32,856 nt of DNA from JBHELB01 sp041859045 (GCA_041859045.1 JBHELB010000049.1:1-32856), one strand, 5' to 3'; counted from the stretch's first letter, positions 10,050-18,891 are shown. Numbers and translations are program-made. Notes: generated by a model from the letters alone, not told the origin.

Positions 10050-10631
10050 ATGGAGAGCACCGAGAGCTTGCTGAAGAACAGGGCGGACGGACGCGGGATT
10101 CTTTCCGACGAGAAAAGAAAAGGCCCCTTTGTCTTCTCGGTCGTGTATGGGGCTTTTCTTTTGTTGCTAATTTACGTTTGCTATCTTGGGGACCTCCTTC
10201 GTGTATATACGGAGGGCAAACTGGAGGCAATTCATCTTTTTGCGAATCTTATAATTCCTTTCGTGACAGGAATAATGTATGCACTAGAGATATGGTGCTA
10301 CGCTCGCAACTTCAAGACGAGGGTGGTTCCGGGCGGGTTAGTTTTGCGCGACATACTTAATCGCCCCGTTTACATACCGTGGGGAGATATTGAGAAAGTC
10401 ATTTGGCTGCCGCCAGGCCGCGACTATTATTGTTCACTGAAGTTTTTTCTTCGCGACGGATCGACTCGGAAAGTCATGAACATGTTCAAGGAAGAGGAAT
10501 ATCTCGTTGCGATTCTAATCCGCTCTTGCAAGCCGGAGGCCTCACAGGAAATACGGCGCTACGCCCGGGAATTGATGCTGAAGCGGAGAGAAAAGGAGCG
10601 GCAGAACGCTTCGCGAGCCAGGCGCGGGTAA
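10050..10631 (+). CDS. Small membrane protein with PH-like domain, Rhs island
   Basis: The 193-residue protein has two membrane helices near residues 27-47 and 59-80. A C-terminal soluble part follows, with a likely PH-like fold (RVVPGGLVLRD, VYIPWGDIEKVIWLP, LKFFLRDGSTRKV), then a basic alpha-helical tail. The start at 10050 was chosen over in-frame codons upstream, because those would overlap the end of the preceding gene. The ribosome site before it is weak. Topology and domain order parallel those of the previous gene (membrane hairpin, then PH-like part), but the sequences are not clearly alignable. The two genes are co-directional and 49 bases apart, so probably co-transcribed. Low GC sets it apart from the RluD gene it faces. 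Function unknown; a second immunity or membrane-stress protein is possible. Confidence 0.7.
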   Translation: MESTESLLKNRADGRGILSDEKRKGPFVFSVVYGAFLLLLIYVCYLGDLLRVYTEGKLEAIHLFANLIIPFVTGIMYALEIWCYARNFKTRVVPGGLVLRDILNRPVYIPWGDIEKVIWLPPGRDYYCSLKFFLRDGSTRKVMNMFKEEEYLVAILIRSCKPEASQEIRRYARELMLKRREKERQNASRARRG

Positions 10632-10688
10632 GCAGCTCGTTGAATCAATAGCCGTCGCACTGAAGACAAATTGCAGGCCCTCGGCGCC

Positions 10689-11651
10689 TTATCCCTGGCG
10701 CAATGCGCGGAGTGCGTTCTGAAAATCGTCCGGGGGCGGAGAGGTGAACGTGAGGCGTTCGCCGGTCACGGGGTGTTCGAAGCCCAGTTTCTCGGCGTGG
10801 AGCGCTTGGCCGTGCAAGGCTTCGAGCACGCGCCGGGTCTCAATCGACACGGGCCATGCGCCGAAGTCGGTCACACCGTAGACCGGATCGCCGAGCACGG
10901 GATGTCCGGCAAACCGCAAGTGCACACGAATCTGATGCGTGCGGCCGGTCTCGAGTTCGAGGCGAAGCAACGACGCCGGGCCAAATCGCTCGAGCACCTC
11001 GAACCGCGTGACGGCCTCGCGCGCATGTACGCCGGTCACGGTCATTTTCTTGCGGTCGGTGAGACTGCGCCCGACGGAGGCGTTGATGCGTCCGTTGTTT
11101 TCCTTGAACTCGCCGCGCACCAGCGCCACGTAGTGCCGGTCGAAGCTGTGCTCGCGCGCTTGCAGCGCAAGCGAACCGAACGCGCGCGGCGTCTTTGCGA
11201 CCAACATCACGCCCGAGGTGTCGCGATCGAGCCGGTGCACGATGCCCGGGCGCTGCGGGTCCTCGCCTGGGCGCAGAAAATCCGGGCAGTGGTGCAACAC
11301 CGCGTTGACCAACGTGCCGCTGGGATGGCCCGGCGCAGGGTGCACCACAAGCCCGGCGGGCTTGTTGATCACCAACACCTCGGCGTCCTCGAACAACACG
11401 TCCAGCGGGATGTCCTCGGGGTCGAGCGCAATCGACGCGGGCGGCGGCAGATCAACCTCGACCCGATCGCCCGCGGCCATGTTGCGGCTCGGGCGCGTGA
11501 CCACGTCGCCGTTCACACGCACACGCCCGTCCTTGATCGCCTTCTTCACAAACGACCGCGACGCATCCTCGATCGCCTCGGCAAGGTACACGTCGAGCCG
11601 AAGCCCCGCGTCTTCCTCGCCCGCGATAGACTCAAACAAGTTCTGCGGCAC
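10689..11651 (-). CDS. rluD: RluD-type 23S rRNA pseudouridine synthase
   Basis: This 320-residue cytoplasmic enzyme isomerises uridines in large-subunit rRNA. An S4 RNA-binding domain covers about 15-70 (RLDVYLAEAI, SRSFVKKAIKDGRVRVNG). The catalytic domain has INKPAGLVVHP near 95-105, the family signature HRLDRDTSG at 139-147 with the likely catalytic D142, and the C-terminal motif GRTHQIRVHLRFAGHPVLGDPVYG. Length and domain order match the RluD/RluA family, so it is intact. RluD (helix 69 uridines) is the best assignment within the family, though RluC-like specificity cannot be excluded. It begins inside the 3' end of the xylulokinase gene (20-base overlap), so the two are probably co-translated. 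Confidence 0.95.
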   Translation of the reverse strand: MPQNLFESIAGEEDAGLRLDVYLAEAIEDASRSFVKKAIKDGRVRVNGDVVTRPSRNMAAGDRVEVDLPPPASIALDPEDIPLDVLFEDAEVLVINKPAGLVVHPAPGHPSGTLVNAVLHHCPDFLRPGEDPQRPGIVHRLDRDTSGVMLVAKTPRAFGSLALQAREHSFDRHYVALVRGEFKENNGRINASVGRSLTDRKKMTVTGVHAREAVTRFEVLERFGPASLLRLELETGRTHQIRVHLRFAGHPVLGDPVYGVTDFGAWPVSIETRRVLEALHGQALHAEKLGFEHPVTGERLTFTSPPPDDFQNALRALRQG

Positions 11652-13158
11652 GTTTGAACCCCGGCGCGAGCGCGCGGTAGCTGTCCTGGTAGAGTTTGAA
11701 CCAGGCGTCGTAGCGCGCGGCGTGGGCGGCGATGGGCACGCACTCGTCGACGACGCGAATCGTGGCGTCGCAGGCCTCTTCGACGGATTTGTACATGCCC
11801 GCTTGCGGAGTGGCCAGCAACGCCGCGCCGTAGGCCGGGCCTTCGTCGACGTTAATCGTCACGAGCGGGGCGTTGTTGACGTCGGCCTGAATCTGCCGCC
11901 AGAACGGGCTTTTCGCGCCGCCGCCGGACGCGCGCGCCTGGGTAATCGGCACGCCCATCTCGCGCATGATCTCGAGGCTGTCGCGCATGGCGAAGGCAAC
12001 GCCTTCGAGGACCGCGCGGGCCATGTGGGCCTTGCCGTGGCGCAACGAAAGACCGACAAACGCGCCTTTCGCGAAGGGGTCTTTGTGCGGCGTCCGTTCG
12101 CCGGTGAGGTACGGCAGGAACGTCAAGCCTTCGGCACCGAGCGGGGCTTGCGCGGCGGCCGCGGTGATGTATTCATACGGATCGCGGCCGGTCTCGGCGG
12201 CCACGGATTTCTCGTCTTGGCACAGCGCGTCGCGGTACCAGCGCAGCGAGCCGCCGGCGCTGAGCACGACGCCCATGACGTGCCACTTGCCCGGCACGGA
12301 ATGACAGAACGTGTGCACGCGCCCCTGGGGATCGAGGGAAACGTCGTCCGCGAACGCGAACACGACGCCGCTGGTGCCCACGGTCGACGAAATCACGCCC
12401 GTGCGCACAATGCCGCAGCCCACGCCGCCCGCGGCTTGGTCGCCGCCGCCCGCGATTACCGGCAGCCCCGCGGGCAGGCCCGTGGCGGCGGCGGCTTCCG
12501 CGGTGAGGTTGCCGGTCACCTGGTCGCCTTCAAACGACGGGGGCATCCACTCGAAGGGGATATCGAGGATCGACAGCAGTTCCTTGTGCCAGGTACGGTT
12601 CTTGACGTCGAACAACAGCGTGCCCGACGCATCGGCGACATCGGTGGCGAATTCGCCGGTCAACACGTACCGGATGTAGTCCTTGGGCAGCAGGACTTTC
12701 TTCACCTTGTCGTAGACCGCGGGCTCATTCTCGCGCAGCCACAGGATTTTCGGCGCGGTGAACCCCGTCAGCGCGGGATTGCAGACCATCTCGATGAGGC
12801 GCGACGCGCCGACCTTCTCGGTGATCGCGTCGCACTGCGCGGCGGTGCGCTGGTCGCACCACAGGATCGCGTTGCGCAAGACCTGGCCATTCGCATCCAA
12901 AAACACCGAGCCGTGCATCTGCCCGGTCAACCCCAGGCCCTTCACGTCTTTCACACGCGGACCAAGGTCGCGCGCGAGTTTGGCGAGCGCCTCAAACGCG
13001 GCGCGTTTCCAGTCCGCCGGGTCCTGCTCCGCCCAGTTGGGCTTCGGGCTCAGAAGAGGATATTCCACCAACGCCGACGCAACGACTGCGCCCTTCGCAT
13101 CCACCGCCACCGCTTTGGTGCCGCTCGTGCCTACATCCACGCCCAGTACGATGCTCAT
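11632..13158 (-). CDS. xylB: Xylulokinase (FGGY carbohydrate kinase)
   Basis: This 508-residue cytoplasmic kinase phosphorylates D-xylulose to xylulose 5-phosphate for the pentose phosphate pathway. It shows the actin-fold phosphate loop GVDVGTSGTKAVAVD at the N-terminus, GLTGQMHGSVFLD followed by NAILWCDQRT (typical of XylB), GGGDQAAGGVG, the FGGY stretch YLTGERTPHKDP, and ASGGGAKSPFWRQIQADV. I start at ATG 13158, 5-6 bases after GGAGGGG; the upstream in-frame GTG at 13173 would lie before that site. No xylose isomerase or transporter is in the window, so it may serve a pathway encoded elsewhere. It lies 95 bases after bS21 and overlaps rluD. Confidence 0.94.
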   Translation of the reverse strand: MSIVLGVDVGTSGTKAVAVDAKGAVVASALVEYPLLSPKPNWAEQDPADWKRAAFEALAKLARDLGPRVKDVKGLGLTGQMHGSVFLDANGQVLRNAILWCDQRTAAQCDAITEKVGASRLIEMVCNPALTGFTAPKILWLRENEPAVYDKVKKVLLPKDYIRYVLTGEFATDVADASGTLLFDVKNRTWHKELLSILDIPFEWMPPSFEGDQVTGNLTAEAAAATGLPAGLPVIAGGGDQAAGGVGCGIVRTGVISSTVGTSGVVFAFADDVSLDPQGRVHTFCHSVPGKWHVMGVVLSAGGSLRWYRDALCQDEKSVAAETGRDPYEYITAAAAQAPLGAEGLTFLPYLTGERTPHKDPFAKGAFVGLSLRHGKAHMARAVLEGVAFAMRDSLEIMREMGVPITQARASGGGAKSPFWRQIQADVNNAPLVTINVDEGPAYGAALLATPQAGMYKSVEEACDATIRVVDECVPIAAHAARYDAWFKLYQDSYRALAPGFKRAAELV

Positions 13159-13203
13159 CCGAATCCCCTCCACGCGGCCGCGCCGCTCTCCAGGTAAACG
13201 ACA

Positions 13204-13232
13204 AGGGCAGGACTGCCGGACAGTCCTGCCCT
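13204..13232 (-). terminator. Strong hairpin between bS21 and xylB
   Basis: A perfect 12-bp stem (13204-13215 with 13221-13232) surrounds a 5-base loop. No T-run follows on the minus strand, so it is either a U-tract-less terminator or a stem that separates and stabilises the bS21 and xylB messages. Confidence 0.55.
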
Positions 13233-13253
13233 ATCACTTCAACATACGCCCGC

Positions 13254-13442
13254 TTATTCGCCGGGGGAGGTCACAGTCCGGGCGATGGCCTTGGCCATCT
13301 TGCGGCGGCGGCGCTCACTCGGCTTCTCGTAGTATTTGATTTCCTTCAGCCGCTGAAGGATACCCTCCTTGTTGCACTTCTTCTTGAAGCGCCGCAGGGC
13401 CTTCTCAAACGGCTCGTCGGTTTTGACGCGCACTTTCGTCAC
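13254..13442 (-). CDS. rpsU: Small ribosomal subunit protein bS21
   Basis: The 62-residue basic protein shows the bS21 pattern: V-x-V, EPFEKALRRFKKKCNKEGIL, then YYEKPSERRRRKM. bS21 binds the 30S platform and helps initiation on Shine-Dalgarno messages. It carries a short C-terminal tail (AKAIARTVTSPGE). I prefer GTG at 13442: it lies 10 bases after AGAGGGGG and starts at the usual place (V-T-K-V-R-V). TTG at 13451 would be too close to that site, and TTG at 13475 would add 11 atypical residues. A good promoter lies about 115 bases upstream and a strong hairpin lies downstream, so it is probably expressed as its own unit. Confidence 0.95.
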   Translation of the reverse strand: MTKVRVKTDEPFEKALRRFKKKCNKEGILQRLKEIKYYEKPSERRRRKMAKAIARTVTSPGE

Positions 13443-13556
13443 GTAGCTCAAACCCCCTCTCTGCAACACCGTCAATCAAGGACGGCTGAGTGGTGAGGCG
13501 GAACCCGGCCTCCGCGCTCATGCCCGGGCCGTCGTGCGGCCCAGTGGCAAGGAGAT

Positions 13557-13585
13557 ACCATAGCATTCCCCGAACCCGCTGTCAA
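13557..13585 (-). promoter_or_regulatory. Promoter for rpsU
   Basis: On the minus strand TTGACA (complement of 13580-13585), a 17-base spacer and TATGGT (complement of 13557-13562) form a good sigma-70-type promoter. The transcript would begin near 13550. Confidence 0.75.
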
Positions 13586-13609
13586 ACGTTCGAACGCCCC
13601 GATTTTCCG

Positions 13610-14995
13610 CTACAGGGCCGCAACAAACGGGTCGGCGGGACAAGGCAGGGTGAAAACTTGCATGAAATCCTTGCCGTCAAAAGTCGTCAGGGGCAAACCG
13701 GACTCGTCTTCGGTCGCAATAGGCTTGCAGAACGCGAACAGCGTGCCGTCCGGCGACCAGACCAGTTGGCTGCGGGCGGGTTGATCGCCGCGCGGCGTGA
13801 GATACACCGAACGCCCGAAATTCGGGCCCGGCGTCGCCCCGGTCACGGTCACGGCGTTGTCGCTGATGCAGGCGATCTTCGTGCCGGTCGGGTCCCAGCG
13901 AAGGTCCGACGCCGCGCCTTTCTCCAGCCGCGTCACCTGAACCGGCCGCTTGGCGGGGTCTTCGGCCTTGTCGGAGCCGTCTACCGGTACCACAAAGACC
14001 TGCCGCGTACCGTCGGGGGCCTTGGCGAAGTACGCGATCCGGGTCCCGTCCGGCGTGCCGCGCACGATGCCCTCGGCGCGGGTGTGCGTCAAACGGCGAA
14101 TGACAACGCCCTTGGGCGGCGACGGAAACCGTTGCGTATCGCCGGAATCGGCCGTGGTGACGTCCAGATCAGCGGGGATTTCGGCCACAAACAGGCATTC
14201 CTCGTAACTCACGCCGTCGTCCAAACGCACTTTACCGATAAACGCCCGAACACGCCCCTCGCGGCCCACCCAGGAATCGCCCGCCGCCTTCTCGATCTCG
14301 CCGGGCTTCGCGGTCCCCTTCGGAACAATCGGCACGAGATTGACGAAATAGTGCGTCGCACCGCTCGGCGCCTTCGGGCTGGGCTCGAGCAAGGCCACGG
14401 TCCGGTCATACTGCGTCAACAGCGCATCGTCATACGTGCAGCCGACGCGCCGTCCGTCGAGCGAATATTCGTGACGATGCGTGCCGCCGCGGTGCGCGCC
14501 GGGGGGTGTGGTCTGCGTGAGCACATCGCGCGCGTCGAGCCAGGTCAGCCCTTGGCTGCCATCGGCCAGAACCTCCGCGCCGCGCCGATTCGATTTCGCA
14601 TACGGCCCCTGGTCCGCGCGCGGGCCGTGGATAAACGCCACGCGGTCGGCGGTGGGGCTATACGAGACCGCCCCCACGCCGCACGGCGGTTCCGGCGCGT
14701 AGAGGATAGTCTCCTTCCCCGTGGAAAGCTCAACCTTTTCAATCGTGCGCGAGCCTTCAATCCCGGCCGCGACGGTGTCGCGGGTGTCGTAGCAAAGAAA
14801 ACGGCCATCGCTCGAAAAGTTGTCGTTGTTATCGAGCATATGATTCTTGGGCGAGAACGTCAGTTGCTTTTCCTGAGCCCAAACGGGAGACGTCATGAAC
14901 ACCAATCCTATCCATAGCGCCGCAGCCCATGCGCCTGGCCATCCAGCACGCACGCCGCGGTTATGACGTGTTGCCTGTGAGAAAGAGAACCCCAT
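13610..14995 (-). CDS. DUF3748/YidR-like exported beta-propeller protein
   Basis: The 461-residue protein matches the plan of Escherichia coli YidR (DUF3748), as I recall that sequence. Shared landmarks are KQLTF(S/A)P(K/R)NH at the start of the mature part, SDGRFLCYDTR, VAFIHGP, RRGAEV, LDARD, GAHRGGTH with HEYSLDGRRV and TYDDAL, a W-V-G motif, PPKGVVIRRLT and WSPDGTLFAF. These are TolB/WD40-like blades. Unlike the YidR I recall, it has an N-terminal hydrophobic stretch (about 22-40, ending VWA-Q), which suggests export with cleavage after residue 40. The family's function is unknown. The translation start has only a weak ribosome site. The gene is divergent from the flippase-like gene and upstream of rpsU, with no sign of a shared operon. 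Confidence 0.88.
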   Translation of the reverse strand: MGFSFSQATRHNRGVRAGWPGAWAAALWIGLVFMTSPVWAQEKQLTFSPKNHMLDNNDNFSSDGRFLCYDTRDTVAAGIEGSRTIEKVELSTGKETILYAPEPPCGVGAVSYSPTADRVAFIHGPRADQGPYAKSNRRGAEVLADGSQGLTWLDARDVLTQTTPPGAHRGGTHRHEYSLDGRRVGCTYDDALLTQYDRTVALLEPSPKAPSGATHYFVNLVPIVPKGTAKPGEIEKAAGDSWVGREGRVRAFIGKVRLDDGVSYEECLFVAEIPADLDVTTADSGDTQRFPSPPKGVVIRRLTHTRAEGIVRGTPDGTRIAYFAKAPDGTRQVFVVPVDGSDKAEDPAKRPVQVTRLEKGAASDLRWDPTGTKIACISDNAVTVTGATPGPNFGRSVYLTPRGDQPARSQLVWSPDGTLFAFCKPIATEDESGLPLTTFDGKDFMQVFTLPCPADPFVAAL

Positions 14996-15039
14996 GCGCA
15001 GAGTCTACGGATAGCGACGGCGAAATTCCACGTGAATCT

Positions 15040-15068
15040 TTGCCTTTACCCCTCCTCTTGCCCATAAT
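15040..15068 (+). promoter_or_regulatory. Promoter for the flippase-like gene
   Basis: TTGCCT (15040-15045), a 17-base spacer and CATAAT (15063-15068) lie just upstream of the GAGGAG ribosome site at 15079-15084. The leader would be very short. Confidence 0.6.
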
Positions 15069-15097
15069 CACCCAAACGAGGAGCTGACCGAATTCCT

Positions 15098-16042
15098 ATG
15101 ACCACTGAGCCCCCCCCTAATCCCGCGCCTGCCGCGCGCCGCCGCATGGGCGCGTGGGTCTGGCTTGTGGGCATTGGCGTGTATACGCTCGCGATCTGGT
15201 GGATTGGCTGGCCGCGTGTGCGCGACGTGTTGCAGGAGGCGCATTTCGGCCCGCTGTTCGTTGCGCTCGCGTTGATTTTCGGCGGCATCTGGGTTCGGGC
15301 GTTGAAATGGCGGCTGGCGCTTGGCCCCAAGGCCCATGCGCTGCCGATCTACTTCCTCTCCAAGTTTGCGGGGGAATGGTCCCCGGGCCGGGTGGGTGAG
15401 CTTTCGCCGCTCCTGATCAAGCGCTACCGCTCGCCGCGCGTGGGGGCGTGGATTGTCGTCGACCGCTTGCTCGAAACCGGCATCACCCTCGGACTCGGCC
15501 TCGCGGGATTGGCCCTCATTCGCGTACCCAATCAAGAGCTCATGCTGGGCGGCGGTGTTGTCGTCGCGCTCATGCTCGCGTTGGCGCTGTTTCTCGTGAG
15601 TCGAGCCGCCTTCTTCCGGGGATTAGCCTCACGCCGCGCGCCAGGAAGCCGCCTTGGCCGTTTGTGCAACATCTTGGCGGAAGTAGCGGAGGAAGTCCGG
15701 GAATTTCGCGGCGGAATTCCCGTGGCCACCGCGTTGACGCTGGCTACGGGCGCAATGGACATCTGGGTGGGCGGGTTTGTGATCGCGGGATTCGGCTCCG
15801 CCGTGCCGTTCGCGCTGTTGGCGGTGGGCAAAGTGCTCCATGTCCTCACCTGCGCCATCCCCTTCACGCCCAACGCGACGGGCGCGCCCTACGTCACGAC
15901 GGCAATCTTGCTGCATGAGGTGGGCGGCGTGCCCAGCGACGTACTCGCGGCGGTGATCGGGGTGAGTGTGGTCATGAACAACGCCGCATTCTACCTGTCC
16001 ATGCTGCCGGGCACGTGGCTAGCGACCAGAACCCGCGATTAG
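15098..16042 (+). CDS. Flippase-like integral membrane protein (UPF0104/LPG-synthase transmembrane domain family)
   Basis: The 314-residue protein has about eight membrane helices. It carries the family hallmark in the first third: SKFAGEWSPGRVGELSPLLIKRY (residues 88-110), with R98, G100 and E101 in the G-R-x-G-E core, followed by VDRLLETG. The family includes the membrane domain of MprF and archaeal AglD-like proteins. Members are implicated in flipping or modifying lipids and lipid-linked sugars. There is no C-terminal lysyl-transferase domain, so it is not MprF. The GAGGAG site is 13 bases from the ATG, which is long. Its end overlaps the stop of the convergent O-antigen-ligase-like gene by four bases. 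Together with the ArnT-like and ligase-like genes it fits envelope glycan assembly, but no substrate can be assigned. Confidence 0.88.
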   Translation: MTTEPPPNPAPAARRRMGAWVWLVGIGVYTLAIWWIGWPRVRDVLQEAHFGPLFVALALIFGGIWVRALKWRLALGPKAHALPIYFLSKFAGEWSPGRVGELSPLLIKRYRSPRVGAWIVVDRLLETGITLGLGLAGLALIRVPNQELMLGGGVVVALMLALALFLVSRAAFFRGLASRRAPGSRLGRLCNILAEVAEEVREFRGGIPVATALTLATGAMDIWVGGFVIAGFGSAVPFALLAVGKVLHVLTCAIPFTPNATGAPYVTTAILLHEVGGVPSDVLAAVIGVSVVMNNAAFYLSMLPGTWLATRTRD

Positions 16043-18891
16043 CGCGGTTTCCCCAGTCCCGCCAACGCTTTCTCCAAGCGCCGCCGGGCTTCGGCGGAAA
16101 GACCCGGGGTTTTCAAAACCTGCTCGTACGCGGCCCGCGCGCCCGTTGCATCGCCCGCGGCGGCGCAGGCATCTCCAAACAGCCATCGCAACTCCGGATC
16201 ATTTGGCGCGCGTTCCAAGGCTTGCCGCAACACCGCCTGCGCCCGGCGAGGACGATCCGCGCTGAGCTTCGCCAGGCGCTTGGCGCAAGTCGCGGCGTCG
16301 CTGGTTTCTTTCAGCAGCGGGAACGCGGCCATCAACAGCGATTCGCCCCGCGCGACGTCGCCCAACCCGGCAAGCGCAGTGCCGACGCGCATGGCGCTCT
16401 TGGCCGTTTCGTTCGGCTCCAATCGCGAAAACTCCAATTCCGTGGCGATCAAGCCTGTCACCCATTTCAACGCGGCGACTTGGGCTTCTCCCGGCTGCTT
16501 CGTTCGCGCGAGGGACTCCGCTTGACGGTCGAGTTCGGCCGAAATGGACGCAAGCGCGGCGGCATCGCCAGCGATGGCGGGCGTCACGACAGGAAACAGC
16601 GGGGCAACAGTGGGGGCTTCGGCGAAAAGGCGCTCCCGCGCGACCTGCCATGCCGAAACGAACTCTGGCCGCTGGCCATGCGTCAGCGCGAACCGATGAA
16701 ACTCCTCCCAGAGCGCGAACTGCGCGGGCGCGGCGCACACGGCCAGCCGGTAATCCGCCGCCGCAAGGTCACTGCGCGCGGGACCGTCAAGGGCGGCCTT
16801 GGCGCGCAACGCGTAGAGCCGTGCAGGCACGGTTGCCGCCGCCGGATCGCGCTCAAGCTCGGGCGAAAAGGCCTCGATCGCTCCAAGCAAGAAATCATGT
16901 CCCTCGGGTTCACGCGCCACCGCCGCGACCACGTTCCATGTCGTGGCGTCCGCGGGATCGGCGCGAAGCGCCTCGGCCAGCGCGTGATACGCCGCGCGCG
17001 AGTCTTGCCGCGAAAACGCCGACTGCGCAATCAAACGATACGTGGGCGCCGTCTTCTCTTGTCCGCGCAGGGCCAGACGCAGGTGCGCTTCTCCTTCCCG
17101 GCAGAGCGGCTCCACGGTGCTCGCGTCTACGCCCGCCCGCAGCTTCCTGTCGGCCTCCAGCAACGCGAGCCGACCAAGAACATCTTCCGCGTCGGGATAG
17201 GCGGGCGCGAGGTGCAACGCCTTTTCGACCAATGCGCGCGCCTCGGCAGCGGCCCGATCGGCTTTTTCTCCAGTGGAAGCGCCCACCTCGTTGGTCAGTT
17301 GCTGCGCAAGACGGCAGTATGCGCCGAGATAGGTCGGGTTATCGCGGAGCGTCTCTTGGAATTCCGTCTTTGCTTCCTCGGGACGGTTCGCCAAGAGGCA
17401 TGCGCGCGCGTAAGCATAGCGGATCCGCCAATCGTACGGCGCGCGGTCGCGCGCTTTGGCAAGTTCGGCGTACGCGGCCTGCGGCGCATTGAAGGCGATC
17501 GCCGCGAGTCCTCGTTGCTGATGCACGGACGCCATGAAGCGGGACGTGGCGGTCCATGTCACGGCGACCAGCGCCGCCGTCACCGCAAGACGCCAAATGG
17601 CCCCTGTCCACGGCCGCCACGGGCGCGACGGAAGCGGTCCGCGCTCGGCGTCGATCACGCCCGCCATCGCGCCGCTCATGATGAACACCAGCGCGGCGGA
17701 TACGGGAACGCGCAAATTGAATCCGAATTGACCGTCCACCCACGCCGCAACGTAGAAAGCGGCCATCGTGTATCCCATACGCCGCGTGGAGCGGTCGGCC
17801 GCGGTGAGCGCCAGGTTCAGCGCGTAAAATGTGCCGAACAAAAAGAACGCCAGGTAGGCGGCTCCGCCCAGAACGCCGGTCTCAACGGCAAATTCGAGCG
17901 TTTCGTTATGCACGTGATCGTTCAATTTGCGCAACGTACTGAACCGTTCTTGCTCCAAGCTCGACCAATAATGCGGACTTTCGATGTAATACCCGCCGGG
18001 TCCGCGCCCAAGCAGAGGACGGTCGGCGACCATTCGCGCGGCGCCCGCGAACGAGTGCGCGCGCAGCACGCTCGATTCGTCCAATGGAACCAGCACGCCG
18101 GTGCGGTAATACGACGCCGTGCACAGCGCGGCCACCGCAAGCAGCAGGGCCGTCCCGCCCGCGGTGGCGATGGCAGCCATGGCGCGGCGCGGCGTGCGTG
18201 CGTGGCGGCGAACCAGCGGCAACGCCAACGCGAAGACGGCTGCGGCGACAAGGGCGATCAACGAACCGCGGGTGCGGGTGAGCATGAAGTGTGTGGCGAA
18301 AAGCGCGAGGAACGGGGCGATCCACCATGCGCGCATGGCGAGGCGTCCAGCGGCTAGTATCGCCGTGAGCACGAGCACGTGGGACGCGAAATTGGGATTT
18401 CCAAAAGTCGCGGGCGCGCCTTTGAGCAGGCCCTCGTAGTCATTCCAGGGAAACGGGTCAAGTCCGTAGCGCTGGCACAAGCCGTACACCGACGCGAGGC
18501 CCATGCAGACGGTGCATACCATCGCCAACCGCCAGAAGCGCTGTGTATCGCGGCAGGTCCATGCGGCGGCCCAAAACAACGCATACAGCGTGATCCAGCG
18601 CGCCAGTTCGCTCCACGCGAAGCCAACGTTGACCGCAAACGGCAACGCCAACGCATGCAGCGCGACGAGTACGCCCAGAATTCCCGATAGCGGTACGAGC
18701 CGTCGCGCACGTTGGCTCCGCCACGACCCCCACAACGCCGCGCCCAGCAACAGGAGCGCGCCCCACGCAGCCACCAGGGGCTTTACATCCGTCGATTCCG
18801 TGGTGAACGGCAGCAACGCAAGGTAGCTGACGGTAATGAGCGCCGCCAGCCCGCTGAAAGCCCAGGGGCGCGCGGTTACGTCATGCTTCAT
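16039..18891 (-). CDS. O-antigen ligase/polymerase (Wzy_C) family membrane protein fused to TPR repeats
   Basis: The 950-residue protein has two parts. Residues about 1-460 hold roughly twelve membrane helices and the large periplasmic loop typical of WaaL/Wzy_C proteins. Around residue 327 this loop has LLGRGPGGY, then a conserved HNETLEFAVETGVLGG. Residues about 480-950 form TPR-like helical repeats (for example APYDWRIRYAYARACLLANRPEEAKTEF and a final TPR with WLFGDACAAAGDATGARAAYEQVLK). Ligases join undecaprenyl-linked glycans to lipid A or to protein; TPR fusions are known in Wzy_C proteins of several phyla. The TPR part may bind an acceptor protein or an assembly partner. It lies 65 bases after the TerB-like gene on the same strand, probably one transcript. 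Confidence 0.88.
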   Translation of the reverse strand: MKHDVTARPWAFSGLAALITVSYLALLPFTTESTDVKPLVAAWGALLLLGAALWGSWRSQRARRLVPLSGILGVLVALHALALPFAVNVGFAWSELARWITLYALFWAAAWTCRDTQRFWRLAMVCTVCMGLASVYGLCQRYGLDPFPWNDYEGLLKGAPATFGNPNFASHVLVLTAILAAGRLAMRAWWIAPFLALFATHFMLTRTRGSLIALVAAAVFALALPLVRRHARTPRRAMAAIATAGGTALLLAVAALCTASYYRTGVLVPLDESSVLRAHSFAGAARMVADRPLLGRGPGGYYIESPHYWSSLEQERFSTLRKLNDHVHNETLEFAVETGVLGGAAYLAFFLFGTFYALNLALTAADRSTRRMGYTMAAFYVAAWVDGQFGFNLRVPVSAALVFIMSGAMAGVIDAERGPLPSRPWRPWTGAIWRLAVTAALVAVTWTATSRFMASVHQQRGLAAIAFNAPQAAYAELAKARDRAPYDWRIRYAYARACLLANRPEEAKTEFQETLRDNPTYLGAYCRLAQQLTNEVGASTGEKADRAAAEARALVEKALHLAPAYPDAEDVLGRLALLEADRKLRAGVDASTVEPLCREGEAHLRLALRGQEKTAPTYRLIAQSAFSRQDSRAAYHALAEALRADPADATTWNVVAAVAREPEGHDFLLGAIEAFSPELERDPAAATVPARLYALRAKAALDGPARSDLAAADYRLAVCAAPAQFALWEEFHRFALTHGQRPEFVSAWQVARERLFAEAPTVAPLFPVVTPAIAGDAAALASISAELDRQAESLARTKQPGEAQVAALKWVTGLIATELEFSRLEPNETAKSAMRVGTALAGLGDVARGESLLMAAFPLLKETSDAATCAKRLAKLSADRPRRAQAVLRQALERAPNDPELRWLFGDACAAAGDATGARAAYEQVLKTPGLSAEARRRLEKALAGLGKPR

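Noticed and set aside
11218..13197. 659-codon open frame antisense to xylulokinase and rluD
   Set aside because: Low-complexity translation; the opposite strand has clear FGGY and RluD motifs.
13490..14917. 475-codon open frame antisense to the YidR-like gene
   Set aside because: No recognisable motifs, arginine-rich, and the other strand shows conserved DUF3748 blocks.
16015..18357. 780-codon open frame on the plus strand
   Set aside because: Antisense to the ligase/TPR gene; arginine-rich composition and no motifs, a product of high GC.
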